The notes under the pieces are model-generated. The model was given only the letters and a program-made list of their open reading frames with translations. It was not told the DNA's origin and did no database searches. Both the position numbers and the translations under genes were made by a program. Below, in pieces: positions 8,379-16,925 of a DNA stretch of 64,000 bases; within the stretch, counting starts at the first letter, position 1; each line of letters begins with the position of its first letter. The stretch is from Halovivax ruber XH-70. Lineage in GTDB: Archaea > Halobacteriota > Halobacteria > Halobacteriales > Natrialbaceae. The DNA lies in contig NC_019964.1 in assembly GCF_000328525.1 (NCBI RefSeq), forward strand, positions 2,666,001 to 2,730,000, written 5' to 3'.

Positions 8379-9356
8379 ATGGAGTACACTACCCTCGGCT
8401 CGACGGGCGTGGAGGTTAGCCGACTGTGCCTGGGCTGTATGAGCTTCGGGACGAGCGACTGGCGGGAGTGGGTCCTCGGTGAGGAGGAGTCCCGCGAGAT
8501 CATTGAGCGAGCGATCGACCTGGGAATCACCTTCTTCGACACCGCGAACATGTACTCCGATGGGGAGTCCGAGCGTGTACTCGGGGACGTCCTCGCGGAG
8601 TACGACCGCGACCAGCAGGTCGTCGCGTCGAAGTGCTACTTCCAGATGGACGAGTCGAATCCGAACTCCGGCGGGCTCTCCCGGAAGGCGATCGAGCAGG
8701 AACTCGAGCGCTCGCTGGAACGCCTGGGGATGGACACGATCGACCTCTACCAGATCCACCGCTGGGACGACGACACCCCCATCGAGGAGACGCTCCGGGC
8801 ACTCGACGACGCCGTCCGACGCGGGCAGATCCGCTACGCCGGTGCGTCCTCGATGTGGACCTACCAGTTCGCCGACGCACTCCACGCGAGCGACCGGCTG
8901 GGGCTGGAGCACTTCCAGACGATGCAGAACCACTACAACCTCGTCTACCGCGAGGAAGAACGGGAGATGCTGCCCCTCTGCGAGCGAGAAGACGTCGGCG
9001 TCATGCCCTGGAGCCCCCTTGCCCGGGGCTATCTCACCCGACCACACGAGGAGATTGACGCAACCACACGCGGCGAGACGGAAGAGCACATGTACGAACA
9101 CCCCTATCGCGAGGGCGGCGGGACGGAGATCAACGAGCGCGTCGCGGAGTTGGCCGCCGAGAAGGGTGTGACGATGGCCCAGATCGCGCTGGCGTGGCTG
9201 CTCCACCAGGACGCCGTCGACGCGCCGATCGTCGGGACGACGAGCGTCGAGCACCTAGAGCAGGCCGTCGAAGCGCTCGAGATCGACCTCTCGGCGAGCG
9301 ACCAGGCGTACCTGGAAGAACCCTACGAACCCGTACCGGTCTCCGGGCACGACTGA
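8379..9356 (+). CDS. Aldo/keto reductase
   Basis: A 325-residue NAD(P)H-dependent oxidoreductase of the AKR superfamily. The N-terminus (MEYTTLGSTGVEVSRLCLGC) is characteristic. The catalytic tetrad Asp-Tyr-Lys-His is visible as DTANMYSDG, SKCYF and the QIHRWD segment, and the C-terminal cofactor segment is IVGTTSVEHLEQA. ATG 8379 is chosen because residues upstream are non-conserved and a TATA-like GTATTTTGAG lies about 28 nt before it, consistent with a leaderless mRNA. Physiological substrate unknown. Confidence 0.92.
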   Translation: MEYTTLGSTGVEVSRLCLGCMSFGTSDWREWVLGEEESREIIERAIDLGITFFDTANMYSDGESERVLGDVLAEYDRDQQVVASKCYFQMDESNPNSGGLSRKAIEQELERSLERLGMDTIDLYQIHRWDDDTPIEETLRALDDAVRRGQIRYAGASSMWTYQFADALHASDRLGLEHFQTMQNHYNLVYREEEREMLPLCEREDVGVMPWSPLARGYLTRPHEEIDATTRGETEEHMYEHPYREGGGTEINERVAELAAEKGVTMAQIALAWLLHQDAVDAPIVGTTSVEHLEQAVEALEIDLSASDQAYLEEPYEPVPVSGHD

Positions 9357-9536
9357 TCGACAAAAGTCACGAAGTGGTCGCTGACGACGTGACCCGACGG
9401 ATCCCGGCCACCCATCCGCGCAGCTCGGCGACAGCGCCTCGGGATCGAGACGGGAAATCAGTAGCAGGCCGAGGGTACCCAGCGATACCACGATGCGTTG
9501 TCGGCGTGGACGATCCACGTCTCGCGTCGCTCCTGC

Positions 9537-9902
9537 TCACTCGATCAGTTCGATCGCGTCGTCACCGTTTGGAACCGCACAGAGGAACGCGCCGTCGTGG
9601 TCACCCTCGTTCCGGTACCAGTGCGGGACGCCAGCCGGAATCAGCAACGAATCACCGGCCGAGACGGTGTGTTCCTCGTCCCCGATACCGACGACGTACT
9701 CGCCAGCGAGGACGTACTGCTCGTGCTCGACGTCGTTCGTGTGTTTTGGCACCTCGGCGCCCGCGTCGAGGGTGAATCGGCGGATCGCGAAATTCGGCGC
9801 ACCGTGGTCCTCGGCGATCAGGACGCCCTTCGCAAGGCCGTCAGCAGCGTCGACCGATTCGTACTCGATGTCGTCCGCACCGCGGATGACCGGCTCGCTC
9901 AT
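9537..9902 (-). CDS. Cupin domain protein
   Basis: A 121-residue single-domain cupin. Motif 1 is a variant (HTNDVEHEQYVLAGEYVVGIG) and motif 2 is GDSLLIPAGVPHWYRN, giving the metal-binding His/Glu set. Such small cupins bind a divalent metal and can be dioxygenases, isomerases or sensors; the substrate is not evident. Monocistronic. Confidence 0.88.
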   Translation of the reverse strand: MSEPVIRGADDIEYESVDAADGLAKGVLIAEDHGAPNFAIRRFTLDAGAEVPKHTNDVEHEQYVLAGEYVVGIGDEEHTVSAGDSLLIPAGVPHWYRNEGDHDGAFLCAVPNGDDAIELIE

Positions 9903-10101
9903 ATGTGGGCGTCGGTGGCCACCGTCAAAAGATCGATCGATTTCGCGGGCTGTCCGATGGGATCACAGGGCCGTGGCAGTGGGTGGTGGGCAGCACAGGG
10001 GGACGGCCGTGGCTCGGTGGGTGGTTCGTCGCCACAGAGGACAGCCGTTGCTCGGAAGGGTAAGTGCTGCAGTCAAGAGTCGATACCTCAGCGAATTCGC
10101 C

Positions 10102-10296
10102 TTACAGGCGCTCGACGTTCGTTGCGCGCGGGCCCTTGGGGGCCTGCTCGATCTCGAACTCGAGTTCCTGTCCTTCCTCAAGGTCCGGGCCGCCGATGTC
10201 TTCCATGTGGAAGAACACGTCGTCGTCCGCGTCCTCAGTCTCGATGAATCCGTAGCCGCCAGTGTCGTTGAAGAAATCAACGGTTCCTTTCGCCAT
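10102..10296 (-). CDS. cspA: Cold-shock protein (CspA-type)
   Basis: A 64-residue CSD-fold protein, MAKGTVDFFNDTGGYGFIE with RNP1-like GYGFIE and RNP2-like DVFFHM, followed by KGPRATNV. It binds single-stranded nucleic acid and acts as an RNA chaperone in the cytoplasm. Length and start match the haloarchaeal family. ATG 10296 is preferred over the longer frame from 10377, which adds non-conserved residues. Confidence 0.95.
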   Translation of the reverse strand: MAKGTVDFFNDTGGYGFIETEDADDDVFFHMEDIGGPDLEEGQELEFEIEQAPKGPRATNVERL

Positions 10297-10411
10297 TGCT
10301 TCTGAATAGACGGGGGCGCCACTGATAACTGTTCCGACTTCCAGTATCGTAGGTGATCGGACTCCAGAGGCCCTCATCTTTCGATTTTCTACGAAACGAC
10401 GCTGCCACCGA

Positions 10412-10636
10412 TCACGACGCGTCGATGTCGTCGGGGACCATTCGGTAGATGACCATCGCGGTCACGTACGAGACCATGAACAGGCCGAAGCCGACGACGA
10501 AGCCACCCAGTTCTCTCGTCCCGATGCCGCCGGGGTTGATGGCCGCCAGGATAGCCAGCCCGACGAGGAAGAGTGCGGTGGTGAACGCACCGACCGCGGC
10601 GTAAAACACCAGATCCGAGTCGAAGAGACGGCGCAT
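10412..10636 (-). CDS. Small membrane protein (2 TM)
   Basis: A 74-residue protein with two predicted membrane helices (VFYAAVGAFTTALFLVGLAI and FVVGFGLFMVSYVTAMVIY) joined by a short glycine-rich loop (NPGGIGTRELG) and an acidic tail. It resembles uncharacterised small membrane proteins found across haloarchaea; no function is known. ATG 10636 (MRRLFDSD) is preferred over 10723 because conserved-looking sequence begins there. Confidence 0.7.
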   Translation of the reverse strand: MRRLFDSDLVFYAAVGAFTTALFLVGLAILAAINPGGIGTRELGGFVVGFGLFMVSYVTAMVIYRMVPDDIDAS

Positions 10637-10740
10637 TTGACATGGGATGATAGGCGAGACGGCGTGATAACCGTGGCGACCGAGCGGCACGGTGTGGCGA
10701 TTTTCTGACAGCGTTCGACCCACCGAGCGATCCGTGCCGG

Positions 10741-11454
10741 TTACAGGAGCGTCGCGACGGCGTCGTGATACGAGGCTGAAAGCGAGTCGCGAATCGAGGC
10801 CGGATCGGTCGCGCCGTCGACGTTGACGAGGCGCGTCCGGCCGAGTTCCGGCCCGTACGTGCCGTGGAAATCGTAGACGAACCCGTAGACGGAGACGTCG
10901 TCCAGAATCTCCGGTGCATCGAGCAGGAAGTCGATCTGGGTGTGGACGTTGTACTCGACCAGTTGATCGCGAACGGTCGACTCGTCGACCCCATCGGCCG
11001 GCGTCCCGTCGGTGGCCGCATCGACTCGCTCGTCCGTCAGCCCGGCCTCGACGACGGGAACGAGTAGTTCGACGAGCTTCGAGACACCGAGCGGGCGCGG
11101 CGCCGGTTCACCGCGGACGACGTCGTACGCCGCAGTCACCGCACCGCAGCCGGTGTGGCCCACGACCGCCACCGCCTCCGTCCCGCAGTGGTGAATCGGG
11201 TACAGGACGCTCCCGTTGACGATCCGTTCGCCGACGTCGGCGTCCCAGACCTGGTTGCCGATGTTGCTCGCCGTGAAGTGTTCCCCAGGCCTGTCGACGT
11301 TCCACATGCCCTCCTGGGAGACCCGCGAATCCGAACAACAGACGGAGACGACGTCGGGTTCCTGCCCGTCCTGCACCGCCTCGAACGTTCCATCGGGGAC
11401 CTGTTCGACGTGCTCGTCGTTGCCGTCGAGCAACGCGGCGAGATGTTCGTCCAT
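10741..11454 (-). CDS. Beta-class carbonic anhydrase
   Basis: A 237-residue zinc enzyme that interconverts CO2 and bicarbonate. Zinc ligands and active site are in CCSDSRVS (Cys, with the Asp-Arg pair) and GHTGCGAVTAAYD (His and Cys), the beta-class pattern. Length is normal and there is no signal peptide, so it is cytoplasmic. ATG 11454 (MDEHLAALL) is preferred over 11481. Divergent from serS with about 180 nt between starts. Confidence 0.92.
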   Translation of the reverse strand: MDEHLAALLDGNDEHVEQVPDGTFEAVQDGQEPDVVSVCCSDSRVSQEGMWNVDRPGEHFTASNIGNQVWDADVGERIVNGSVLYPIHHCGTEAVAVVGHTGCGAVTAAYDVVRGEPAPRPLGVSKLVELLVPVVEAGLTDERVDAATDGTPADGVDESTVRDQLVEYNVHTQIDFLLDAPEILDDVSVYGFVYDFHGTYGPELGRTRLVNVDGATDPASIRDSLSASYHDAVATLL

Positions 11455-11636
11455 AGCGGAGGGATGGACGGGGGAGCCCAATAACGATTCGGCTCGGCAC
11501 GATCGGTCCCACGAGACTCCGTGGGCTCAACATTCGTCCGAGCGGTGACAGCCGGGGCGACATCGATCGCGGCTCGCGCACGCGTCACGCGTTCCGATAC
11601 GATTTAGGCGAGGCGTCCGGAACCACCACACAACGA

Positions 11637-13013
11637 ATGCTCGATCGGACCTACGTGCGCGAACACCCCGAAGAAGTACGGACAGCGCTGGCGAACAAGG
11701 GGGTCGATCTCGATCTCGATCGCCTGCTCGCAGTCGACGAGGAGTGGCGCGAGCTCAAAGCCCGCGGCGACGACCTCCGCCACGATCGCAACCAGGTGAG
11801 CCAGCGGATCGGCGAACTCAAACGCGACGGCAAAGACGAAGAAGCGCAAGACGCCATCGAGCGCTCGAACGAACTCAAAGCCGAACTCGAGGAGGTAGAG
11901 CAGCGAGCGGACGTCCTCGAAGCCGAGCTCGAAGAAGGGCTCCTCCGGCTCCCCCAGATCCCCGCCGACGAGGTTCCCGTCGGCGCGGACGAAAGCGAGA
12001 ACGTCGAACGTCGGCGCGAAGGCTTCGACGACCTGCGCGACCTGCCAGACGAGATCACGCCCCACTACGACATCGGCGAAGACCTGGAACTGATCGACTT
12101 CGAGCGCGGCGCAAAGGTCTCGGGCGGCGGCTTCCAGTTCCTCAGAGGGGACGGCGCCCGACTGGAGCACGCGCTGATCCAGTTCTTCCTCGATGTCCAC
12201 CGCGAGAACGGCTACGTCGACGTGCTCCCACCGATTCCGGTCAACTCGGCCTCGATGCGTGGGACCGGCCAGTTCCCGAAGTTCACCGAGGACGCCTACC
12301 GCCTCGGCGCTGACAACGACGAGCCGTACGACGACGATGACCTCTGGTTGCTCCCGACCGCGGAGGTACCGGTCACCAACATGCACCGCGACGAGATCTT
12401 CGTCGACGAGGACCTCCCGCTGAAGTACGCCGCCTACTCGCCGAACTTCCGACGCGAGGCCGGCGAACACGGCACCGAGACTCGCGGCTACGTCCGCGTC
12501 CACCAGTTCAACAAGGTCGAACTCGTCAATTTCGTCCGCCCGGAGGAGAGTGACGACCGCTTCGAGGGGCTCGTTGCGGAAGCCGAGGAGGTCCTCCGCC
12601 GGCTCGAACTACCCTATCGCATCCTCGAGATGTGCACCGGCGACCTCGGCTTCACCCAGGCGAAAAAGTACGACATCGAGGTCTGGGCGCCGGGCGACGA
12701 CATGGACGACGGTCCCGCGGAGGGCGGGCGCTGGCTCGAGGTCTCGTCGGTCTCGAACTTCGAAGACTTCCAGGCCCGCCGCGCGGGCATCCAGTACCGC
12801 CCCGAACGCCACGAGTCGGCCGAGTACGTCCACACCCTGAACGGCTCCGGCGTCGCCGTCCCGCGCGTGATGGTCGCCATCATGGAGTACTACCAGAACG
12901 ACGACGGCACGATCACCGTTCCCGAGGCCCTGCGCCCCTACATGGGCGGACAGGAGGTCATCGAGGGGCACGACTCGGTTGGCGAGAGTGCGTTAGGCGA
13001 GAGCGACGACTGA
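11637..13013 (+). CDS. serS: Serine--tRNA ligase
   Basis: A 458-residue class II synthetase charging tRNA-Ser. The N-terminal long coiled-coil arm (about residues 30-100) is clear. Motif 2 is FRREAGEHGTETRG, motif 3 lies in NGSGVAVPRVMVAIMEYYQ, and TAEVPVTN is the serine-site segment. It is the common bacterial-type SerRS, not the methanogen type. The stop codon lies inside the first copy of a repeat that recurs downstream at 13199 and 13346. A tRNA-Ser(GGA) gene is in the same window. Confidence 0.97.
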   Translation: MLDRTYVREHPEEVRTALANKGVDLDLDRLLAVDEEWRELKARGDDLRHDRNQVSQRIGELKRDGKDEEAQDAIERSNELKAELEEVEQRADVLEAELEEGLLRLPQIPADEVPVGADESENVERRREGFDDLRDLPDEITPHYDIGEDLELIDFERGAKVSGGGFQFLRGDGARLEHALIQFFLDVHRENGYVDVLPPIPVNSASMRGTGQFPKFTEDAYRLGADNDEPYDDDDLWLLPTAEVPVTNMHRDEIFVDEDLPLKYAAYSPNFRREAGEHGTETRGYVRVHQFNKVELVNFVRPEESDDRFEGLVAEAEEVLRRLELPYRILEMCTGDLGFTQAKKYDIEVWAPGDDMDDGPAEGGRWLEVSSVSNFEDFQARRAGIQYRPERHESAEYVHTLNGSGVAVPRVMVAIMEYYQNDDGTITVPEALRPYMGGQEVIEGHDSVGESALGESDD

Positions 13014-13400
13014 GCGCAGCGAAGGAGTCGGTCTCGGAATGGCGAGCGGGGAACGAAGTGACCCGTGAGCGGCGAGGATTGAGCGAGTGCGAGGTTCTCA
13101 CGTCCGTTCGAACCTCGGCGGTGCGAACGGGGAGGTACGACCCGTGAGCGAAGCGAAATCCTCGAGGCGGAGCGGCGACCGCCGGGAGCCGCGGAGTGGG
13201 CGAGAGCGGCGACTGAGTGGAACGAAGGAGTCGGTCTCGGAACGGCGAACGGGGAACGAAGTGACCCGTGAGCGGCGAGGCCGAGTGAGTGCGAGATTCG
13301 GAACGAAGGCGAGCCGGAGCGGCGACCACCGGGACCCGCGGAGCGGGCGAGAGCGGCGACTGAGCATAGCGAGAGGGTCGATTGTACGGATACCGACATC
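12996..13400. repeat. Tandem repeat derived from the serS 3' end
   Basis: Three imperfect copies of a unit start at 12996, 13199 and 13346. Copy 1 begins within serS and contains its last codons (Gly-Glu-Ser-Asp-Asp-stop). Copies 1 and 2 agree over about 80 bp with a handful of mismatches, and copy 3 is truncated after about 30 bp. A second sub-repeat (CGGAGCGGCGACC type) recurs near 13170 and 13316. The core (GGGGAACGAAGTGACCCGTG) is the reverse complement of the core in the tRNA-flanking repeats. No gene is supported between 13014 and 13484. Confidence 0.85.
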
Positions 13401-13484
13401 GGGTTAGGTACTGATCAGAACCCAACGTCTCGGTGGTATCGAAACGCTATACCCTACTACCGATCCGGTCTCCCTCGCAGCATC

Positions 13485-13667
13485 TCACTCCGACTGGTCG
13501 TTCTTTGCGACTTCGGTGACGATCACGTCCCAGTCAGGGTGTTCGACTCCGTTCCGGCACTCGAATCCGCCTTTCACGTCGATTCCATTCTTATAGGCCC
13601 CGATAAGGAGCGTTTGTAGCGCCGCGTTCAATTCCGCTTTCGACGTGGGCGGCGTTTCCTCAGACAT
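13485..13667 (-). CDS. Small conserved haloarchaeal protein paired with HalOD1
   Basis: A 60-residue acidic protein (DVKGGFECRNGVEHPDWDVIV) of a small haloarchaeal family that I recall beside HalOD1 genes; function unknown. Its start overlaps the end of the HalOD1 gene by 8 nt, so the two are translationally coupled. A single Cys is in the conserved part. Confidence 0.7.
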   Translation of the reverse strand: MSEETPPTSKAELNAALQTLLIGAYKNGIDVKGGFECRNGVEHPDWDVIVTEVAKNDQSE

Positions 13668-14016
13668 CGTCTTCCCACTTCCTCTCGTGTTCCGCCGCTA
13701 CTAGTTCGGGCGTTGGTGTGACGGTAACCACGCCGTAGCTATGTACAGTTATTTCGTGATCCTCGTGGGAGAATGTAACGTGGACATCTCCGTCCGTCCC
13801 GTTTCGAACGCAGACGAGTGTATCCAACGCCTCTGGGTCAACAGTAGCGTGTAGCGGGTCTAGTTCAACCGGGTCAACGCCCATCACGTCCGCCAGCGTT
13901 GCGATAACAGCCACGCTTGCGGGTGTTTTCGCCTGGTCAAACTGCGTACGGACGGTCACAGGTTCCTGATGATACTCGACCGCTTCTACTCCAACCCCAG
14001 CCACCATCGTGTCCAT
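13660..14016 (-). CDS. HalOD1 output domain protein
   Basis: A 118-residue HalOD1 protein, paralogous to the one at 7819-8160: conserved VAVIATLADVMGVDPVELDPLHATVDPEALDTL and a C-terminal hairpin ending SYGVVTVTP. First gene of a two-gene operon with the 60-aa partner. Starts at ATG 14016 or four codons later. A TATA-like CCTATTTTAG-type AT segment lies near 14025. Presumed signal-output protein, mechanism unknown. Confidence 0.85.
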   Translation of the reverse strand: MDTMVAGVGVEAVEYHQEPVTVRTQFDQAKTPASVAVIATLADVMGVDPVELDPLHATVDPEALDTLVCVRNGTDGDVHVTFSHEDHEITVHSYGVVTVTPTPELVAAEHERKWEDDV

Positions 14017-14098
14017 ATTGACCTATTTTAGTGGTCTGAATCGGTTTAAGATCCCCACTGATTATACAGTGGGTTTAAGTGAAGAGCCACCAGGAAGC

Positions 14099-14743
14099 TC
14101 ACGACGAACTGACGAGAGTCGCTCCAATGAGGCGTCGATGGCCGCGGCGGAGCCGTGACGAAAGCGATTGCTGGGTAATGCCAAGTTCTGCTGCGATCTC
14201 TTCGAGTGAGGCCTCGCGTGGGGTGTCGAAGTAGCCACGCTCGTATGCCAATACCAGTGCCTCACGCTGGGTTTCGGTCAGTTCGTACCCCTCCCCCTGG
14301 ATTGGAAGCATGGCGTGGACAGCGGTGATCTCTATCGGAATATCATTGTTCTGACAGTCATCTCGAAACGCAGCGATCGCTTCCTGACCTTCGCCGCGGA
14401 CCTCGAAGCGCCACTCGTCTTTCGTTCCGATCCCAGTGAGCAAGACGACGTTAGCCTTAGCAAGCGCACTCAGCACGCCGAAGTACTCTTGCTCCCACTC
14501 TGCACGCATGAGATACTCGGCCTCGACGCTATCAACAAGGCGAATGTTGCTCACGCCAGCGTGTGCTTCGAACGCGGCCTCGATGTCTTCCGCTTTGGCA
14601 CCACGCACCCAAAAGTACGGTATGATTAGCGTCTCGTGTGGAATCAATCGCTCCAGTTCGACTGTCACCCCCGGCAAGTTCTCGAACACCGTTCCCAGTG
14701 GAAACTCCGCTGTCGGACTCGTAAACTCCATGACGGTCGCCAT
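14099..14743 (-). CDS. Bacterio-opsin-activator-type HTH regulator (paralogue 1)
   Basis: A 214-residue regulator from ATG 14743. The N-terminal half is the family-specific domain (FPLGTVFENLPGVTVELERLIP) and the C-terminal HTH-10 carries LTETQREALVLAYERGYFDTPRE and the helix-turn-helix EIAAELGITQQSLSSRLRRG. Divergent from a clear paralogue at 14935. Ligand and target unknown; a paired arrangement suggests mutual or shared control. Confidence 0.88.
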   Translation of the reverse strand: MATVMEFTSPTAEFPLGTVFENLPGVTVELERLIPHETLIIPYFWVRGAKAEDIEAAFEAHAGVSNIRLVDSVEAEYLMRAEWEQEYFGVLSALAKANVVLLTGIGTKDEWRFEVRGEGQEAIAAFRDDCQNNDIPIEITAVHAMLPIQGEGYELTETQREALVLAYERGYFDTPREASLEEIAAELGITQQSLSSRLRRGHRRLIGATLVSSS

Positions 14744-14934
14744 GCGGGAGCGTTCATCAGGCAGGCAGATAATCGATGAGGGTGGTGGACCATGGCACGG
14801 ACCCAGGCAAACAGGGCGAGTGGCCAGCATAGTGCGTTCTCCCGGCGAGTAGAACGGTTGGAAATCCGGATAGCATGGTGTACCATGTCATTTCCTTTTG
14901 TACCACCCGGGGCAATCTAGTCGTACCACCGAGC

Positions 14935-15591
14935 ATGAGTGTGATAGCGGAGGTTCGAATACCACCCGATGACTTCGAGCTCGGGCAGATTCTCGATCTC
15001 GATGAAACGTCGGCCATCGAACTCGAAACGCTCGTCCCGAGTGGGGACGTTACTGTGCCACTCTTCTGGGTCTACGAACCGGTCGAAAACGGCTTTCTCG
15101 AAGCCGTCGAGCGCTATCCGACTGTCAATAGCGTCACGGAGGTGGACGTGTTCGAAGACAGAACCCTATTCAGGCTCGATTGGGATGCGAGCCAGGACCA
15201 TCTCTTTAAATGCATCTTGGGCAACGATGGACAGATACTGGGCGCCACCGGAACGTCCAAAAAGTGGGATTTCGAGATTCGATTCCCCCACCGAGAAGTG
15301 TTGAGCCAGTGTCAAACCTGCTGTGAGGACGCGCACATCTCACTGGAGTTCGTTCGCGTATACAACCCTGCGGGCCCAGAGTCTGGTCCGTGGTACGGAT
15401 TGAGCGATCCACAACGCGAAGCGCTTTCGCTCGCCGTTCGACTGGGATACTACGACATTCCACGAGGCTGTACGACCGAAGAGCTCGCGGACGAACTCGG
15501 GATTTCAGATCAAGCAGTGACGGAGCGTCTGCGTCGTGCCATCGGGGCGTTCGTTCGGCATTCACTCCTCACCCCCGAATCCGAGGAGTAA
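14935..15591 (+). CDS. Bacterio-opsin-activator-type HTH regulator (paralogue 2)
   Basis: A 218-residue regulator starting at ATG 14935 (MSVIAEVRIPPDDFELG). The domain layout is the same as in the divergent gene at 14099-14743: sensing-like N-terminus, then LSDPQREALSLAVRLGYYDIPRG and an HTH (ELADELGISDQAVTERLRRA). The upstream frame to 14875 adds residues without conservation. Followed 67 nt later by a small winged-helix-like gene on the same strand. Confidence 0.88.
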   Translation: MSVIAEVRIPPDDFELGQILDLDETSAIELETLVPSGDVTVPLFWVYEPVENGFLEAVERYPTVNSVTEVDVFEDRTLFRLDWDASQDHLFKCILGNDGQILGATGTSKKWDFEIRFPHREVLSQCQTCCEDAHISLEFVRVYNPAGPESGPWYGLSDPQREALSLAVRLGYYDIPRGCTTEELADELGISDQAVTERLRRAIGAFVRHSLLTPESEE

Positions 15592-15658
15592 GTGGATCGG
15601 CTTGTTCCTTTGTGCACCATGGAATAGACCCAGGCAGCAGTGGCTCCGTTATGTGGGT

Positions 15659-16066
15659 ATGGACGAGAATGCAGAGCGAGACGGACATGGTCTCCAGCAG
15701 ATCGACGGGCTCGCCAGTTCGGCGAATCGAGCGAGAGCGGTCTCCCCCGATCGGCTTGTGTCGGTAGTAGCGAACGGACATCGACGAGCGATCCTCAACT
15801 CACTGACTAGCGCATCCGATCAGACACTGGAATACGATGCGCTTGTAGACCGTGTTGCAGACAGGGTTCGGGACGAAGACACTGAGCGAGCAGCCGACGA
15901 ACAGCACCAACGCGTCCGGATCGCGCTGACCCATACCCACCTCCCAAAACTGGAGGAGGTCCGACTAATCGACTACGAGACAGAAACGGGGCTCGTCCAG
16001 TTCGTTGGCGGTGAACTCGAACAAGAACTCCTGACGCTGCTTGCGTCGTACGGCGTCGACGAGTGA
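15659..16066 (+). CDS. DUF7344-type winged-helix protein
   Basis: A 135-residue protein whose segment VSPDRLVSVVANGHRRAILNSL followed by the helical stretch RIALTHTHLPKLEEVRLIDYE matches the haloarchaeal DUF7344 wHTH family of small putative transcription regulators. The chosen start is ATG 15659. Upstream it carries a copy of an element (CCATGG-N4-GACCCAGGCA at 15618) also found at 14791 before paralogue 1. Confidence 0.8.
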   Translation: MDENAERDGHGLQQIDGLASSANRARAVSPDRLVSVVANGHRRAILNSLTSASDQTLEYDALVDRVADRVRDEDTERAADEQHQRVRIALTHTHLPKLEEVRLIDYETETGLVQFVGGELEQELLTLLASYGVDE

Positions 16067-16331
16067 CAGCATATCGGAGCGGTATTCCTCTCGTTCGAGC
16101 GAATTGACCTACCTCTCAAACAGCGGCTTCGGTGGTCGTTCCGGTGACTACGTGTCCTGCACCGAGCGGCCACCATCGTCGCAAAAAAGGCACATCTCGT
16201 CCGACAGTCGCGTCGTGTATCTCGCCCGAACTGACAGATATAACAAACATACAACATAATTTCCGGTGTTCGATACGGCCGGAACACGCCTATCCATCGG
16301 AACGACAGTACAGAAAGCCTATTGCGTCGTT

Positions 16332-16781
16332 ATGGATCGAACCGATATGGAGACTGAACCACTCTCGGCGAAAGACGAAGCCCTCATCGACCGGATCACG
16401 GAGACGAACGAACGCACGTTCGATCCGGACTTCTTCGATGGCGCACACATCGTCGCTGCCTGCGTGCGGACGACGGACGGCTCGGTGTACGAGGGCGTGA
16501 GTTTACCGGCGAGCATCGGCCGCGCGTCGATGTGTGGCGAACCGGTCGCCGTCGGCGCCGCGATCGCCGATGGGTACAGTCACGACGAGATCGAAACCAG
16601 CGTCGCCGTCGCGTACCCGATGCCCGCTCACGATGCGGACGACGCACGGGTGATCCCGCCCTGTGGGTCCTGTCGGGAACTGCTGGCAGATTACAACGAG
16701 GAAATGCGCGTCATCGTCCCCGTCGACGGTGAGAATCGGGTCGTGCCTGCGATCGATCTCCTCCCGACACGGACGTGGTGA
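16332..16781 (+). CDS. Cytidine deaminase-like zinc enzyme
   Basis: A 149-residue CDA-fold protein. Zinc ligands and general base appear as MCGEPVAV (Cys-x-Glu) and PPCGSCRELL (PCxxC), the three-cysteine pattern of tetrameric cytidine deaminases that convert (deoxy)cytidine to uridine in pyrimidine salvage. Starts at ATG 16332, with a later in-frame ATG at 16347 also possible. Blasticidin-S-deaminase-like enzymes share this fold, so the substrate is not certain. Confidence 0.82.
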   Translation: MDRTDMETEPLSAKDEALIDRITETNERTFDPDFFDGAHIVAACVRTTDGSVYEGVSLPASIGRASMCGEPVAVGAAIADGYSHDEIETSVAVAYPMPAHDADDARVIPPCGSCRELLADYNEEMRVIVPVDGENRVVPAIDLLPTRTW

Positions 16782-16925
16782 TCGAGTCGACTGCACGGTT
16801 CGCACGACCGGGAACCGTCCGAGGGGAAAACTGATACAGAAATCGAGGGACGGACGACGAGAGTCACACGAGCGGACCGAGCGTTATCCACCGATCGTGA
16901 AAAGCGAGGCGCTCGTTCGGTCGGG

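Noticed and set aside
11605-11636. Iron-type operator before serS
   Set aside because: Only a TTTAGG half-site is present, with no matching CCTAAA half.
12996-13400. CRISPR array
   Set aside because: Copies are imperfect, unevenly spaced and contain coding sequence of serS; there are no unique spacers or cas genes.
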